This document shows, piece by piece, positions 1 to 8,342 of a stretch of 64,000 nt of DNA. Source of the DNA: Paraburkholderia franconis (GTDB taxonomy: Bacteria > Pseudomonadota > Gammaproteobacteria > Burkholderiales > Burkholderiaceae); the NCBI RefSeq assembly GCF_009362735.1, contig NZ_WHNP01000042.1:1-64000 (forward strand). The letters run 5' to 3'. The notes beneath the pieces were generated by a model. The model was given only the letters and a program-made list of their open reading frames with translations, did not search any database and was not told where the DNA came from. Position numbers and translations under genes: made by a program. The first letter of the stretch is position 1. Each line of letters starts with the position of its first letter.

Positions 1-29
1 CCCTCCCTGCCCCTCCTGCTGTTGCGCCC

Positions 30-1229
30 GTGGAGACGCTGGTGTTGCCGGCCACCCTCGATGGCCGCGCCGGCAGCAACCGCGCCGGCGTCGCGCACTG
101 CCAGCTGGCCGCCCGCCACGACCTCGACGCGGTGCGCGCGTGGCTGGCCAACTACGCGATCACGAAAACGACCTTCGACAGCTACCGCAAGGAAGCCGAA
201 CGGCTGCTGCTGTGGGCGGTCGTGCAACTGGGCAAGCCGCTGTCGTCGCTCACGCACGAGGACCTGCTCGCGTTTCGCGCCTTCCTCGCCGATCCGCAGC
301 CCGCGTCCCGCTGGGTCTCGACCGGCCGCGGTAAATATCCGCGGCGCGACGCGCGCTGGCGGCCGTTCAATGGTCCGCTGGCGCCGCACAGCCAGCGGCA
401 GGCACTGGTCATCCTGAACACGATGTTCATCTGGCTGGTCGACGCGGGTTATCTGCGCGGCAACCCGCTGGCGCTGCTGCGCCAGCGCACGACGCGGCCG
501 GCGCCGCGTGTCACGCGCTATCTGTCCGTCTCGCTGTGGGACGACGTCAAGGCGTTCGTCGCGCAACTGCCGCAGGCGACGGAGACGCAGCGCGCCTGGG
601 CTGCGCGCAGCCGGTGGCTGATGACCCTCTTCTACCTGCAGGGGCTGCGCATTTCCGAGGTGGCCGGCGGCCGGATGGGCGACTTCTTCCGGCGGATCCG
701 CGCCGATGGCCAGGAACAGTGGTGGCTGCAGACGCTCGGCAAGGGCGGCAAGCTGCGTACCGTGCCCGTGTCCGGTGAGCTGTTGCAGGAGCTGCGCCGC
801 TACCGGCTCGCGCACGGCCTCCCCGCGCTGCCCGCGCGCGCCGACGAGCTGCCGCTGCTGCTGCCGTTCCGGGGGCCGCCCCGCGCGCTGTCCCGGTCCG
901 CGGTGCACGATGCGATCAAGGCGATCTTTGCGGACGCTGCGGCCTGGCTCCGGTCGCGCGGGCCGGCCTTCGCCGATCGCGCCGGTGAACTCGGACGCGC
1001 GTCGGCGCACTGGCTGCGGCACACGGCGGGCTCCCACCAGGCCGACGGCGGCGTCGACCTGCGCACCGTGCGCGACAATCTCGGCCACGCATCGCTGAAC
1101 ACGACTAGCCTCTACCTCCACGCGGAAGACGACGCCCGTCACGCCGCAACGGTCGAGCGTCACCGGATGAACTGGGCGCGGGCGACGGAACGTGGGACGC
1201 CCGACGACCGCGATCCGCCTGACAGATAG
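30..1229 (+). CDS. Tyrosine recombinase (phage-type integrase), 5' end possibly outside window
   Basis: Site-specific tyrosine recombinase that would cut and rejoin DNA through a covalent 3'-phosphotyrosine. All catalytic residues are visible when numbered from the GTG at 30: Arg207 in LRISE, a Lys in GKGGK (238/241), His327 and Arg330 in HWLRH, His353 in LGHAS and nucleophile Tyr362. Residues 30-145 look like the SAM-like core-binding domain. The frame stays open to the window edge, so GTG-30 is only the first usable start and the true N-terminus may lie upstream. Fragments homologous to its C-terminal end occur at 1406-1453 and 5192-5332 in the same orientation. It probably belongs to an integrative element, but no att site is recognisable. 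Confidence 0.9.
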   Translation: METLVLPATLDGRAGSNRAGVAHCQLAARHDLDAVRAWLANYAITKTTFDSYRKEAERLLLWAVVQLGKPLSSLTHEDLLAFRAFLADPQPASRWVSTGRGKYPRRDARWRPFNGPLAPHSQRQALVILNTMFIWLVDAGYLRGNPLALLRQRTTRPAPRVTRYLSVSLWDDVKAFVAQLPQATETQRAWAARSRWLMTLFYLQGLRISEVAGGRMGDFFRRIRADGQEQWWLQTLGKGGKLRTVPVSGELLQELRRYRLAHGLPALPARADELPLLLPFRGPPRALSRSAVHDAIKAIFADAAAWLRSRGPAFADRAGELGRASAHWLRHTAGSHQADGGVDLRTVRDNLGHASLNTTSLYLHAEDDARHAATVERHRMNWARATERGTPDDRDPPDR

Positions 1230-1737
1230 ACCGGCCGCGCCATCGGATCTATTTGCGACGCCGATGTCTTGCCTGCCGTCCACGCTCGGCGCCCGGGCCG
1301 ATCGCCGATCCGCCGCCACCTGGACACGGCACGTGTTGAGGCGGACGTCGCAACGGGCATTTTCGGCCACCCAGTCCTTAAAAGGGGATGCACTGCCCGC
1401 GGGAAGAGCTGACGACGGTGCGCGACAACCTGCACCGTGCCTCAATCGCGACGGTTGCCAAGGCAGAGAGATGAGGTCAAAGGGCTTGCCAGATGGATCG
1501 GGCTTTCACCGCACGGTAGCCCGCTGGATTCCCCCCGCAGTTGTCGCACTTCGGCCCTCAACAGCCAACTCCAAAGTCCTTCGGACGTCCCTCTCCGTGA
1601 CACGCGATCGACCGTGCGAGACGTCTCGCGGCCACCAAATCCCCATCTAACCGCCAACGGCTCCTGTACACCGAAGAACTTCCCTCGGGGTAGGGCGCAT
1701 AATGTTCAAACGGCCCCGTAGCAAGGGAAATGCTGTT
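1230..1737. other. Intergenic region carrying an integrase scrap
   Basis: No intact gene. Apart from the integrase-like fragment at 1406-1453 I see no promoter, hairpin or RNA gene I can support. The final bases before 1738 should contain the cyclase promoter, but no clear -35/-10 pair stands out. Confidence 0.5.
1406..1453 (+). pseudogene. Integrase C-terminal fragment (remnant 1)
   Basis: Read from 1406 this encodes ELTTVRDNLHRASIAT, which aligns with the LRTVRDNLGHASLNT stretch around the second catalytic His of the integrase at 30-1229. The Gly-His pair is changed to His-Arg, so the catalytic His is lost or displaced. Nothing upstream or downstream continues the homology clearly. It is a short decayed copy in direct orientation with the full gene and with the remnant at 5192-5332. 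Confidence 0.6.
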
Positions 1738-4700
1738 ATGCACTGCGCAAACTGCGGATACGACAACCTCGCCGGAGCCAAATTCTGCGAAGTGTGTGGA
1801 GCAATTCTGCCGCGCGCATGTCCTCGCTGTGGGCACGAAGCGACGCCTTCCGCCAGATTCTGCAATGAGTGTGGCTGTCCCCTGACCGAGGCGCCTGCCG
1901 CGTCTACTCCGCGTCCGCGGCCTGTTCCAGGACCATCCCCAGCGCCGGTTCATTACACGCCACACCACCTTGCCCAGCGCATCCTCGCCGAGCAGGCGGC
2001 CATGGAAGCGAGAGGCGAGACGGCCGGTGAACGCAAGACCGTTACGGCGCTATTCGCCGACATGGCCGGTTCCACCGCGTTGATCCACGACCTGGACCCG
2101 GAAGAGGCCCATCGACTGATCGAGCCTGTCATCGCGCTGATGATGGAAGCCGTGCACTACTACGAGGGCTACGTGGCCAAATTGCTGGGCGACGGCATCC
2201 TCGCCCTGTTCGGCGCGCCCATCGCGCACGAAGACCATCCGCAGCGCGCGCTCTTCGCGGCGCTGCGCATGCAGCAGGCGATGCGCAGCCACGGCGATCG
2301 CATTCGCCTGGAGAAAGCCATTCCGCTGCAGATCCGCGTTGGCGTCCACACCGGGGAGGTCGTGGTGCGCTCGATCCGCACGGACGACTTGCACACCGAC
2401 TACGATCCGGTCGGACACACGATTCACATTGCGTCCAGGATGGAAGGGATCGCCACGCCCTCGTCAATCCTCGTGAGCGAGGCGACCCACAAGCTGGCCG
2501 AAGGTTATTTCGAGTTCAGGGCCCTGGGGGCCACCCAGGTCAAAGGCATTCCCGAACCACTCCCGGTGTATGAGGTGCTGGGTCTTGGCGCGCTGCGCAC
2601 GCGGCTGCAACTGGCGGCGCACCGTGGTCTCGCAAGGTTCGTAGGCCGCGAGGCCGAACTGGAGCACCTGAACCGGGCGCTGGATGAGGTCAGGACGGGC
2701 CACGGGCAGGTGGTTGCAGTGGTCGGCGAGGCCGGAGTCGGGAAATCGCGGCTGTTCCATGAATTCAAGGAGCGCTCCCGGCGCGGCTGTCTGGTGCTGG
2801 AGACGTTTTCGGTATCACACGGCAAGGCTTTTGCCAATTTGCCGCTCATCGAGCTGTTGAAGAACTATTGCCAGATCACCGCCCAGGACGACGAGCGACG
2901 TTGCCGGGAAAGGGTCATGGGCAAGGTGCTGACGCTCGAGCGCAGCTTCGGGGATCTCGTGCCTTACCTGCTCCATCTGCTGGGTGTTGGCGAAGCCGGT
3001 TCGGCGCTGGCAGAGATGGATTCCCGGATCCGGCGGGACCGCACCTTCGACGCGATCACGCAACTGCTGACGCGCGAGAGCCGCGATCAGCCGATCGAAT
3101 TGCTCTTCGAGGACCTGCAATGGCTGGACCGCGAGACGGAAGCCTTCCTCGCATACCTGATCGAACACGTGCCAGGCACCCGGATCCTGCTCCTCCTGAA
3201 CTACCGGCCCGAGTATCAGCCCGGCTGGCAGCACGCGGATCACTGCAGCTCGTTGCGACTCGAACCGCTGGGCCCGGCCGAAGCCCAGGGACTGCTCACG
3301 GCGCTGCTCGGGGACGACCTCTCTCTCGTGCCCCTCAGGCAGCTCATCCTGGAAAAGACGGAGGGTAACCCGTTCTTCATGGAGGAAGTGGTCCAGACGC
3401 TGGCCGAGGAAAAATCGCTGCTTGGCGATCCTGGCCGTTACCGGATCGAGCAGACCCCGGCGTCGCTGCATATTCCCACTACCGTTCAGGGCGTGCTCGC
3501 CGCCCGTATCGACCGGCTCCCTGTCGCGGAGAAGGAGTTGCTGCAGACGCTCGCCGTCATCGGCAAGGAATTCCCGTTCAGCCTGATCCAGCGCATCTGC
3601 GCTGCCCACGTTGCGCACACGGATGACGATCTGCGCCAGCTTCTTGCCCACCTGGAAGCCGCGGAGTTCATTTTCGAACGGCCCGCGTTTCCGGAGGTCG
3701 AGTATTCGTTCAAGCACGCGCTGACCCAGGAAGTCGCCGGCCATTCGCTGCTCACGGAGCGCCGTAGCGCACTGCATGAGCGCACCGCGCAGGCGATCGA
3801 GGCGCTCTTCCCAACCCGCATCGCGGATTACTGCAGCGAACTGGCGCATCACTACGGCCTGAGCGGCAATATCCCGAAAGCCGTCGAGTATCTGCATCGT
3901 GCCGCGCAACAGGCCCTTCGACATGCGGCCCACCTGGACGCGATGCACCACCTCGGCGTCGCGCTCGAGTTGCTCAAGCGTCTGCCGGACACCCCTGCAC
4001 GCATGCAGTGGGAACTGACACTTCTGCTTTCGCTGGGTCCGGCCTTGATGGACGTGAGAGGCTATGGCGCGCCGGAAGTGGCGGCGACCTATACCCGCGC
4101 GCTGGCGTTGTGCGAGCAGATCGGCGAGACGTCACAGCTTTTCGCGGTGCAACTTGGACTGAGAATCCACTATGTGTCGCGCGCCGAGTATGCCACTGCG
4201 CGCGAACTGGCCGAACGGATGCTCCAAACGGCGCAGCGTGCCCAGGATCCGGCCTTGCTCGGTTACGCACATGACGCACTCGGTATGTGCCTCCTCCTCC
4301 AGGGGGAGCTCGAAGCCGCCCGCACGCACGCGGAACAGGCGCTTGCCCTCTACGACCCTGAGCAGCATCAGGCACATGCCATTGCTCATGCGCTGGATCC
4401 CGGCATCTGGGCGTTGAACATCCTGGTTCTGACCTTGTGGCTTCAGGGTTACCCCGATCAGGCGTACAAGCGAAACCTCGAGGCACTTGCCCTCGCACAA
4501 AAGCTTGCCTTTGGTCCAACCCTGGCGAACGCTCTGGCTTACGCGGCCGAGTTGCATCAGCTCCGGCGGGAGTCATCGCGGGTCCTCGAGCACGCCGATG
4601 CTCTCCTCACGCTCTCGTCCGAGGAGGGGCTGCCATTGTGGGTCGCGTGGGGAACCTATTTTCGGGGCTGGGCCCTGACCGAACTGGAAAGCCTCCAGGC

Positions 4701-5190
4701 GGGAATCGCCCAGATGCGCGAAGGCCTGGCCGCCGCCCGGGCTGCCGGTTCCGAGGACCATCGATCGTACTTTCTGGCCCTCCTGGCCGACAGCTATCGG
4801 TGCGGGGGCAACAGCGAAACTGCCCTCGGCATGCTTGAGGAGGCGATGGCGTTCGTGGACAAAACCGGGGAGCGCTACTACGAGGCGGAGTTGTATCGGC
4901 TCCAGGGCAGCATACTGCTCGGTGCAATGGACAAGGATGGTTGCCTGTCCGCGTGCAGCGACGAAGCGGAAACCTGTTTTCGCAAGGCAATGGCGGTGGC
5001 GCGCCATCAGGGCGCGAGATCGCTGGAATTGCGCGCGGCGTCAGGTCTGGCCCAGCTGTGGCAGCGCAAGGGCAAAATTGCAGACGCCCGGCAAGCGCTG
5101 TCCGAGGTCTACGGCTGGTTTACGGAGGGCTTCGACACCGCTGACCTGCGAGAGGCCAAGGCATTGCTTGGTGCACTTGCCCCGATTTAA
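1738..5190 (+). CDS. Zinc-ribbon / class III adenylate-guanylate cyclase / AAA ATPase / TPR protein
   Basis: Large multidomain signalling protein. I start at ATG-1738 (MHCANCGYDN), where family members begin; an ATG at 1702 would add 12 residues. Numbering here is from 1702. Two CxxC zinc ribbons lie at 15-59 and a Pro-rich linker at 65-85. The cyclase domain spans about 110-293, with metal-binding Asp120 (FADMAG) and Asp164 (GDGI). A conserved Arg246 follows His242, where canonical cyclases have Asn. The AAA/STAND-like NTPase starts near 313, with Walker A GEAGVGKS (342-349) and an acidic Walker B (LLFEDLQWLD). The C-terminal half is helical and TPR-like. Cyclase activity is likely but unproven. 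The stop lies one base before an integrase fragment, so this gene may be cargo of the left-edge element. Confidence 0.85.
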   Translation: MHCANCGYDNLAGAKFCEVCGAILPRACPRCGHEATPSARFCNECGCPLTEAPAASTPRPRPVPGPSPAPVHYTPHHLAQRILAEQAAMEARGETAGERKTVTALFADMAGSTALIHDLDPEEAHRLIEPVIALMMEAVHYYEGYVAKLLGDGILALFGAPIAHEDHPQRALFAALRMQQAMRSHGDRIRLEKAIPLQIRVGVHTGEVVVRSIRTDDLHTDYDPVGHTIHIASRMEGIATPSSILVSEATHKLAEGYFEFRALGATQVKGIPEPLPVYEVLGLGALRTRLQLAAHRGLARFVGREAELEHLNRALDEVRTGHGQVVAVVGEAGVGKSRLFHEFKERSRRGCLVLETFSVSHGKAFANLPLIELLKNYCQITAQDDERRCRERVMGKVLTLERSFGDLVPYLLHLLGVGEAGSALAEMDSRIRRDRTFDAITQLLTRESRDQPIELLFEDLQWLDRETEAFLAYLIEHVPGTRILLLLNYRPEYQPGWQHADHCSSLRLEPLGPAEAQGLLTALLGDDLSLVPLRQLILEKTEGNPFFMEEVVQTLAEEKSLLGDPGRYRIEQTPASLHIPTTVQGVLAARIDRLPVAEKELLQTLAVIGKEFPFSLIQRICAAHVAHTDDDLRQLLAHLEAAEFIFERPAFPEVEYSFKHALTQEVAGHSLLTERRSALHERTAQAIEALFPTRIADYCSELAHHYGLSGNIPKAVEYLHRAAQQALRHAAHLDAMHHLGVALELLKRLPDTPARMQWELTLLLSLGPALMDVRGYGAPEVAATYTRALALCEQIGETSQLFAVQLGLRIHYVSRAEYATARELAERMLQTAQRAQDPALLGYAHDALGMCLLLQGELEAARTHAEQALALYDPEQHQAHAIAHALDPGIWALNILVLTLWLQGYPDQAYKRNLEALALAQKLAFGPTLANALAYAAELHQLRRESSRVLEHADALLTLSSEEGLPLWVAWGTYFRGWALTELESLQAGIAQMREGLAAARAAGSEDHRSYFLALLADSYRCGGNSETALGMLEEAMAFVDKTGERYYEAELYRLQGSILLGAMDKDGCLSACSDEAETCFRKAMAVARHQGARSLELRAASGLAQLWQRKGKIADARQALSEVYGWFTEGFDTADLREAKALLGALAPI

Positions 5191-5191
5191 G

Positions 5192-5332
5192 GCCGATGGC
5201 GGCGTCGATCTGCGCAACGTCGTGCGCGACAAACTCGGTCACGCGTCGCAGACCACGACGAGCCTCTACCCGCACGTCGACGACGACCGCCGGCACCGCG
5301 AGACGGGAGAAAAGCATCGCATTGACTGGTGA
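5192..5332 (+). pseudogene. Integrase C-terminal fragment (remnant 2)
   Basis: Encodes ADGGVDLRNVVRDKLGHASQ followed by TTTSLYPHVDDDRRH, ending IDW and TGA. This is a close match to the last ~47 residues of the integrase at 30-1229, including the His of GHAS and the catalytic Tyr context (SLYPH). One extra Val disrupts the spacing and everything N-terminal, including Arg and HxxR, is absent. It starts one base after the cyclase stop, so the cyclase 3' end and the fragment are fused at a sharp junction. Non-functional on its own. Confidence 0.8.
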
Positions 5333-5836
5333 CGGATGCGATTGCGCCCGCCGCGCCGCCCTCCGACACCCTGAAATAACCGTGCGCCGTGCCGGCGGGC
5401 ATCGTGGTCACGTCGCACGCGCCTCGTGGTTCGCCTCCCTCGCTGCTGACGGATTGCTGGCGAAGCCGGCTACGGCTGATAACGTCACTGACGGTTAGTT
5501 GCAGACAAGATGGGCGGAACTGTTTAATTCGCGCATCGCGCCTCGACATGCTACACGTGCCTCTGCACAGCTGCCGCGCGCCTCAGAAGAAGTCGCTTGC
5601 AGCGAAGGCCTGCGTCCGTTGACCTCGACCCGAACTGATCGATGCCTGCCATCGACCGAGCCGCGCCTTGACAGCCTCGTGTGTCAGAACCGCGTGCCTG
5701 CCGCCATGCCAATTGTGATCAGGTTGCCGCCAATATCGCCTTTCCAAGCCGATCGACAATTGATATGCATGCCTAATTATTATGTCGCGACATCGCTAAA
5801 TTTGGTTTATGTAAAATTTAGCGAACGTAGCTGCTC
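5333..5836. other. Non-coding boundary region between integrase remnant and LysR gene
   Basis: No convincing gene on either strand. The left part is GC-rich and featureless. From about 5740 the sequence becomes markedly AT-rich and contains two adjacent palindromes (5782-5793 and 5793-5824), annotated separately. This is the visible edge between the integrase/cyclase block and the catabolic region. Confidence 0.5.
5782..5824. repeat. Two abutting palindromes in AT-rich DNA
   Basis: A perfect 12-bp palindrome ATGTCGCGACAT (5782-5793) touches an 11-bp inverted repeat: TCGCTAAATTT (5793-5803), a 10-nt loop, then AAATTTAGCGA (5814-5824). The second lies 13 nt beyond the stop of the minus-strand LysR pseudogene and could be its terminator, though no T-run follows. 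Operator or recombination-site roles are equally possible. Confidence 0.5.
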
Positions 5837-6771
5837 TCAGCTCCGCAGTGAGTGAACGTCAACCAACGAACCGCGGGACGTTTCCTCCAGATCCGCAACA
5901 ATCCAGTTCAGGCAGCTCTGCGCCAGTTCGTCCAGTTGTCGCCCGGCTAGTGTCATCACCTGAAGCCGACGCTGCGTCAACAGCGGATTATCAAACGGAA
6001 TCGCAGTGAGGCCGTCGACGCCCAGCCGCTTCGCGACCGACACGTACCCCGAGGGCATGATCGCCTCGGGTACAGCCTGAGCGAAACGATAGAGCGCGGC
6101 GACATAGCGGCTGGTCATCATTGGCACGATCTCGATGCCTTCGACATTGCACGCAATATCAAACAACTGCCGGTTGGTCGTGCCCTTGTCCTGTAGCACG
6201 ACGGGATACCCAGTGAGATCCCTGAGCGAAATTTGTTGCTTACTTGCGAGCGGATGATCGACATGCATCAACGCCATGACTGGCGCTTTCTGCGTGAACT
6301 GCACGACGACACCCGGCTCGGGCTTGAAGCTGAATGCGAGCGCGATAGACGCTTGCCCCGACAGCAATAGTTGGCTCGCCCTTTCGGACGACACCACCTC
6401 CAGTTCAATGGCGATATCGGGATGCTCGCTGCAAAGGGTACTGAGCGATACGGGCAGAAAGTCGAATGCAAACCCTTCGGTGCACGCGATCGTAATCGTT
6501 CGTGCGCGCCTGCGCTCCTCGCCCTGGATTTCATCAAAGACCGCCTGCGCGTCGGTTGCGCGTGTCGCAACAGCAACCGACCCGCATGGGACAACACCAT
6601 CCCGCGCGCGTGACGCTCGAAGAGCGGCACACCGATATCGCCTTCCAGCTTTGCGATATGGCGGCTCAACGCCGACACGGTAAGACCGAGCTTTTCCGTT
6701 GCGGACGACAGCGAGCCCGCCTGCGCGACGACCGAAAAATAATAGAGAGAGGGCTCGAGCAGTTTGCGCAT
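5837..6771 (-). pseudogene. LysR-family regulator, frameshifted
   Basis: The winged-helix DNA-binding half (MRKLLEPSLYYFSVVAQAGS... to ...GRLLLRHAQ) starts at ATG-6771 and reads in one frame. The effector-binding half (TDAQAVFDEI onward, to the TGA at 5837) reads in another. The two frames meet within about 6545-6568, where a single indel would restore a normal LTTR of roughly 310 residues. As written no full protein is made; a sequencing error must be excluded. It is divergent to the operon starting at 6893, the classical LTTR arrangement, and the intergenic dyad at 6824-6841 is the likely target. Confidence 0.85.
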
Positions 6772-6823
6772 CTTCCACTCAGGCGACGAGCGAGGTTTGA
6801 TTTCCACGCAAATGTACCTTGTT

Positions 6824-6841
6824 TGATTGCGAATACCAAAA
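6824..6841 (+). promoter_or_regulatory. Candidate LTTR operator (ATT-GCG-AAT dyad)
   Basis: The sequence TGATTGCGAATACCAAAA lies in the gap between the divergent LysR pseudogene and the M20 operon. It has a short dyad ATT-GCG-AAT and recurs with small changes at 14104-14122, upstream of the porin. The T-N(n)-A symmetry and the position fit a LysR-type site; the assignment is inference. Confidence 0.45.
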
Positions 6842-6892
6842 CACTTCGATCCAGGTACGCTGGACACAATCGATCGAACAAACGCAACCGAT

Positions 6893-8281
6893 ATGTCCCG
6901 ACAAAGCGCAATCGCCCAGGTCCGCTCGCATTTCGACAGCGGCGCCTTCTTCGACACACTGAGCCGCCGTGTCGCGTTCGCAACCGAAAGCCAGCGAGCC
7001 GACGCCGCGCCACTGCTGCGCCGATATCTTTCAGAGGAGATCGAAAGCCAGCTCGTATCGCTCGGCTTTGCATGCGAGATAGTGGAAAACCCTATCTCGG
7101 GAATGCCTCCGTTTCTGGTCGGCGAGCGCATCGAGTCACCGAGCCTGCCGACGGTGCTGCTATACGGCCACGGCGATGTGATCGGTGGCGACGCGTGCAA
7201 CTGGACGAACGCACGCTCGCCGTGGCAAGTGAAAGTCGAAGGCGAGCGTTGGTACGGCCGCGGCATCGCGGATAACAAAGCCCAGCACTCGATCAATCTC
7301 GCCTCGCTCGCGACAGTCTTCGCGGAACGCGGCGAGCTCGGCTTCAATGCGAAGATCATCTTTGAGATGGGCGAGGAAGTCGGCTCGCCGGGGCTCGACG
7401 TCATGTGCTCGATGTTGCGCGAACGCCTGCGCGCCGACTTGCTGATCGCCTCCGACGGCCCGCGACAACGCGCGCCCTCGCCCACGGTGTTCCTCGGCTC
7501 ACGCGGTGCGCTGCATTTCCGCCTCGCGCTGGTCAATGCGTTCGGCGCGCGCCATTCGGGCAACTGGGGCGGCGTGCTCGCCAATCCGGCGACGGTGCTC
7601 GCGAATGCGCTTGCGAGCCTCGTCGACGGTCACGGGCGCATCCGTATCAACGGGCTCCTGCCGCCGGCGATTCCGCCGCAAGTGCGCGAACGCGTCGCGC
7701 ATCTGGAAATCGGCACGGACGAAGGCGATCCTCCCTTGTCACCGAACTGGGGCGAACCGGGGCTGACACCCGCCGAACGTGTATTCGCCTGGAACACGCT
7801 TGAAGTGCTCGCGATGCAGTCGGGCAACATCGCCAATCCCGTCAGCGCGATTCCACGCGCGGCGGAAGCGGTCTGCCAGTTGCGCTTCGTCGTCGGCACC
7901 GACTGGCATCGCGCGAAAGAACTGATCGAAGCGCATCTCACCCGCGAAGGTTTCGACGGTATCGAAGTGACGATCGAAGCGTCGGGCGCCGCAACGAGGC
8001 TCGATCCGAACAACCGCTGGGTCGCCTTCACGGAGCGCTCGATCGAATCGACAACGGGCAAGCCCGTGACGCTGCTGCCCAATCTCGGCGGCACGATCCC
8101 GAACGAATGCTTTGCGGACACGCTCGGCCTGCCGACCATCTGGATTCCACACTCGTATCCCGGCTGTCGTCAGCACGCGCCCGACGAGCACGTGCTCGCT
8201 CCCGTCATGCGTGAAGCACTGGAGTTGATGACGGGCGTCTTCTGGGATCTGGGCGAGCCCGGTGCGCCGCACAGCAGTTGA
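6893..8281 (+). CDS. M20-family metallopeptidase/amidohydrolase
   Basis: Cytoplasmic di-zinc hydrolase of the ArgE/DapE/CPG2 family, which cuts amide bonds of N-acyl amino acids or small peptides. Start chosen at ATG-6893 (MSRQSAIAQV); an ATG at 6827 lies inside the putative operator. Ligands numbered from 6893: His93 and Asp95 (YGHGD), Asp127 (ADNKAQ), the Glu161-Glu162 pair (GEEVGSPG) with the general base, Asp188 (ASDGP) and a late His in the DEH segment. Length 462 aa is normal. First gene of the six-gene operon; it probably releases the substrate acted on by the downstream PLP enzyme. The exact substrate is unknown. Confidence 0.88.
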   Translation: MSRQSAIAQVRSHFDSGAFFDTLSRRVAFATESQRADAAPLLRRYLSEEIESQLVSLGFACEIVENPISGMPPFLVGERIESPSLPTVLLYGHGDVIGGDACNWTNARSPWQVKVEGERWYGRGIADNKAQHSINLASLATVFAERGELGFNAKIIFEMGEEVGSPGLDVMCSMLRERLRADLLIASDGPRQRAPSPTVFLGSRGALHFRLALVNAFGARHSGNWGGVLANPATVLANALASLVDGHGRIRINGLLPPAIPPQVRERVAHLEIGTDEGDPPLSPNWGEPGLTPAERVFAWNTLEVLAMQSGNIANPVSAIPRAAEAVCQLRFVVGTDWHRAKELIEAHLTREGFDGIEVTIEASGAATRLDPNNRWVAFTERSIESTTGKPVTLLPNLGGTIPNECFADTLGLPTIWIPHSYPGCRQHAPDEHVLAPVMREALELMTGVFWDLGEPGAPHSS

Positions 8282-8342
8282 CGCCGTACCGCAGTGGAGC
8301 CGTTTTAGCTCTCCTTCCGACCTCTTGCACGGAACACACACC

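Noticed and set aside
2815..3951. 378-aa minus-strand open frame
   Set aside because: Antisense to the AAA-cyclase gene; no family features.
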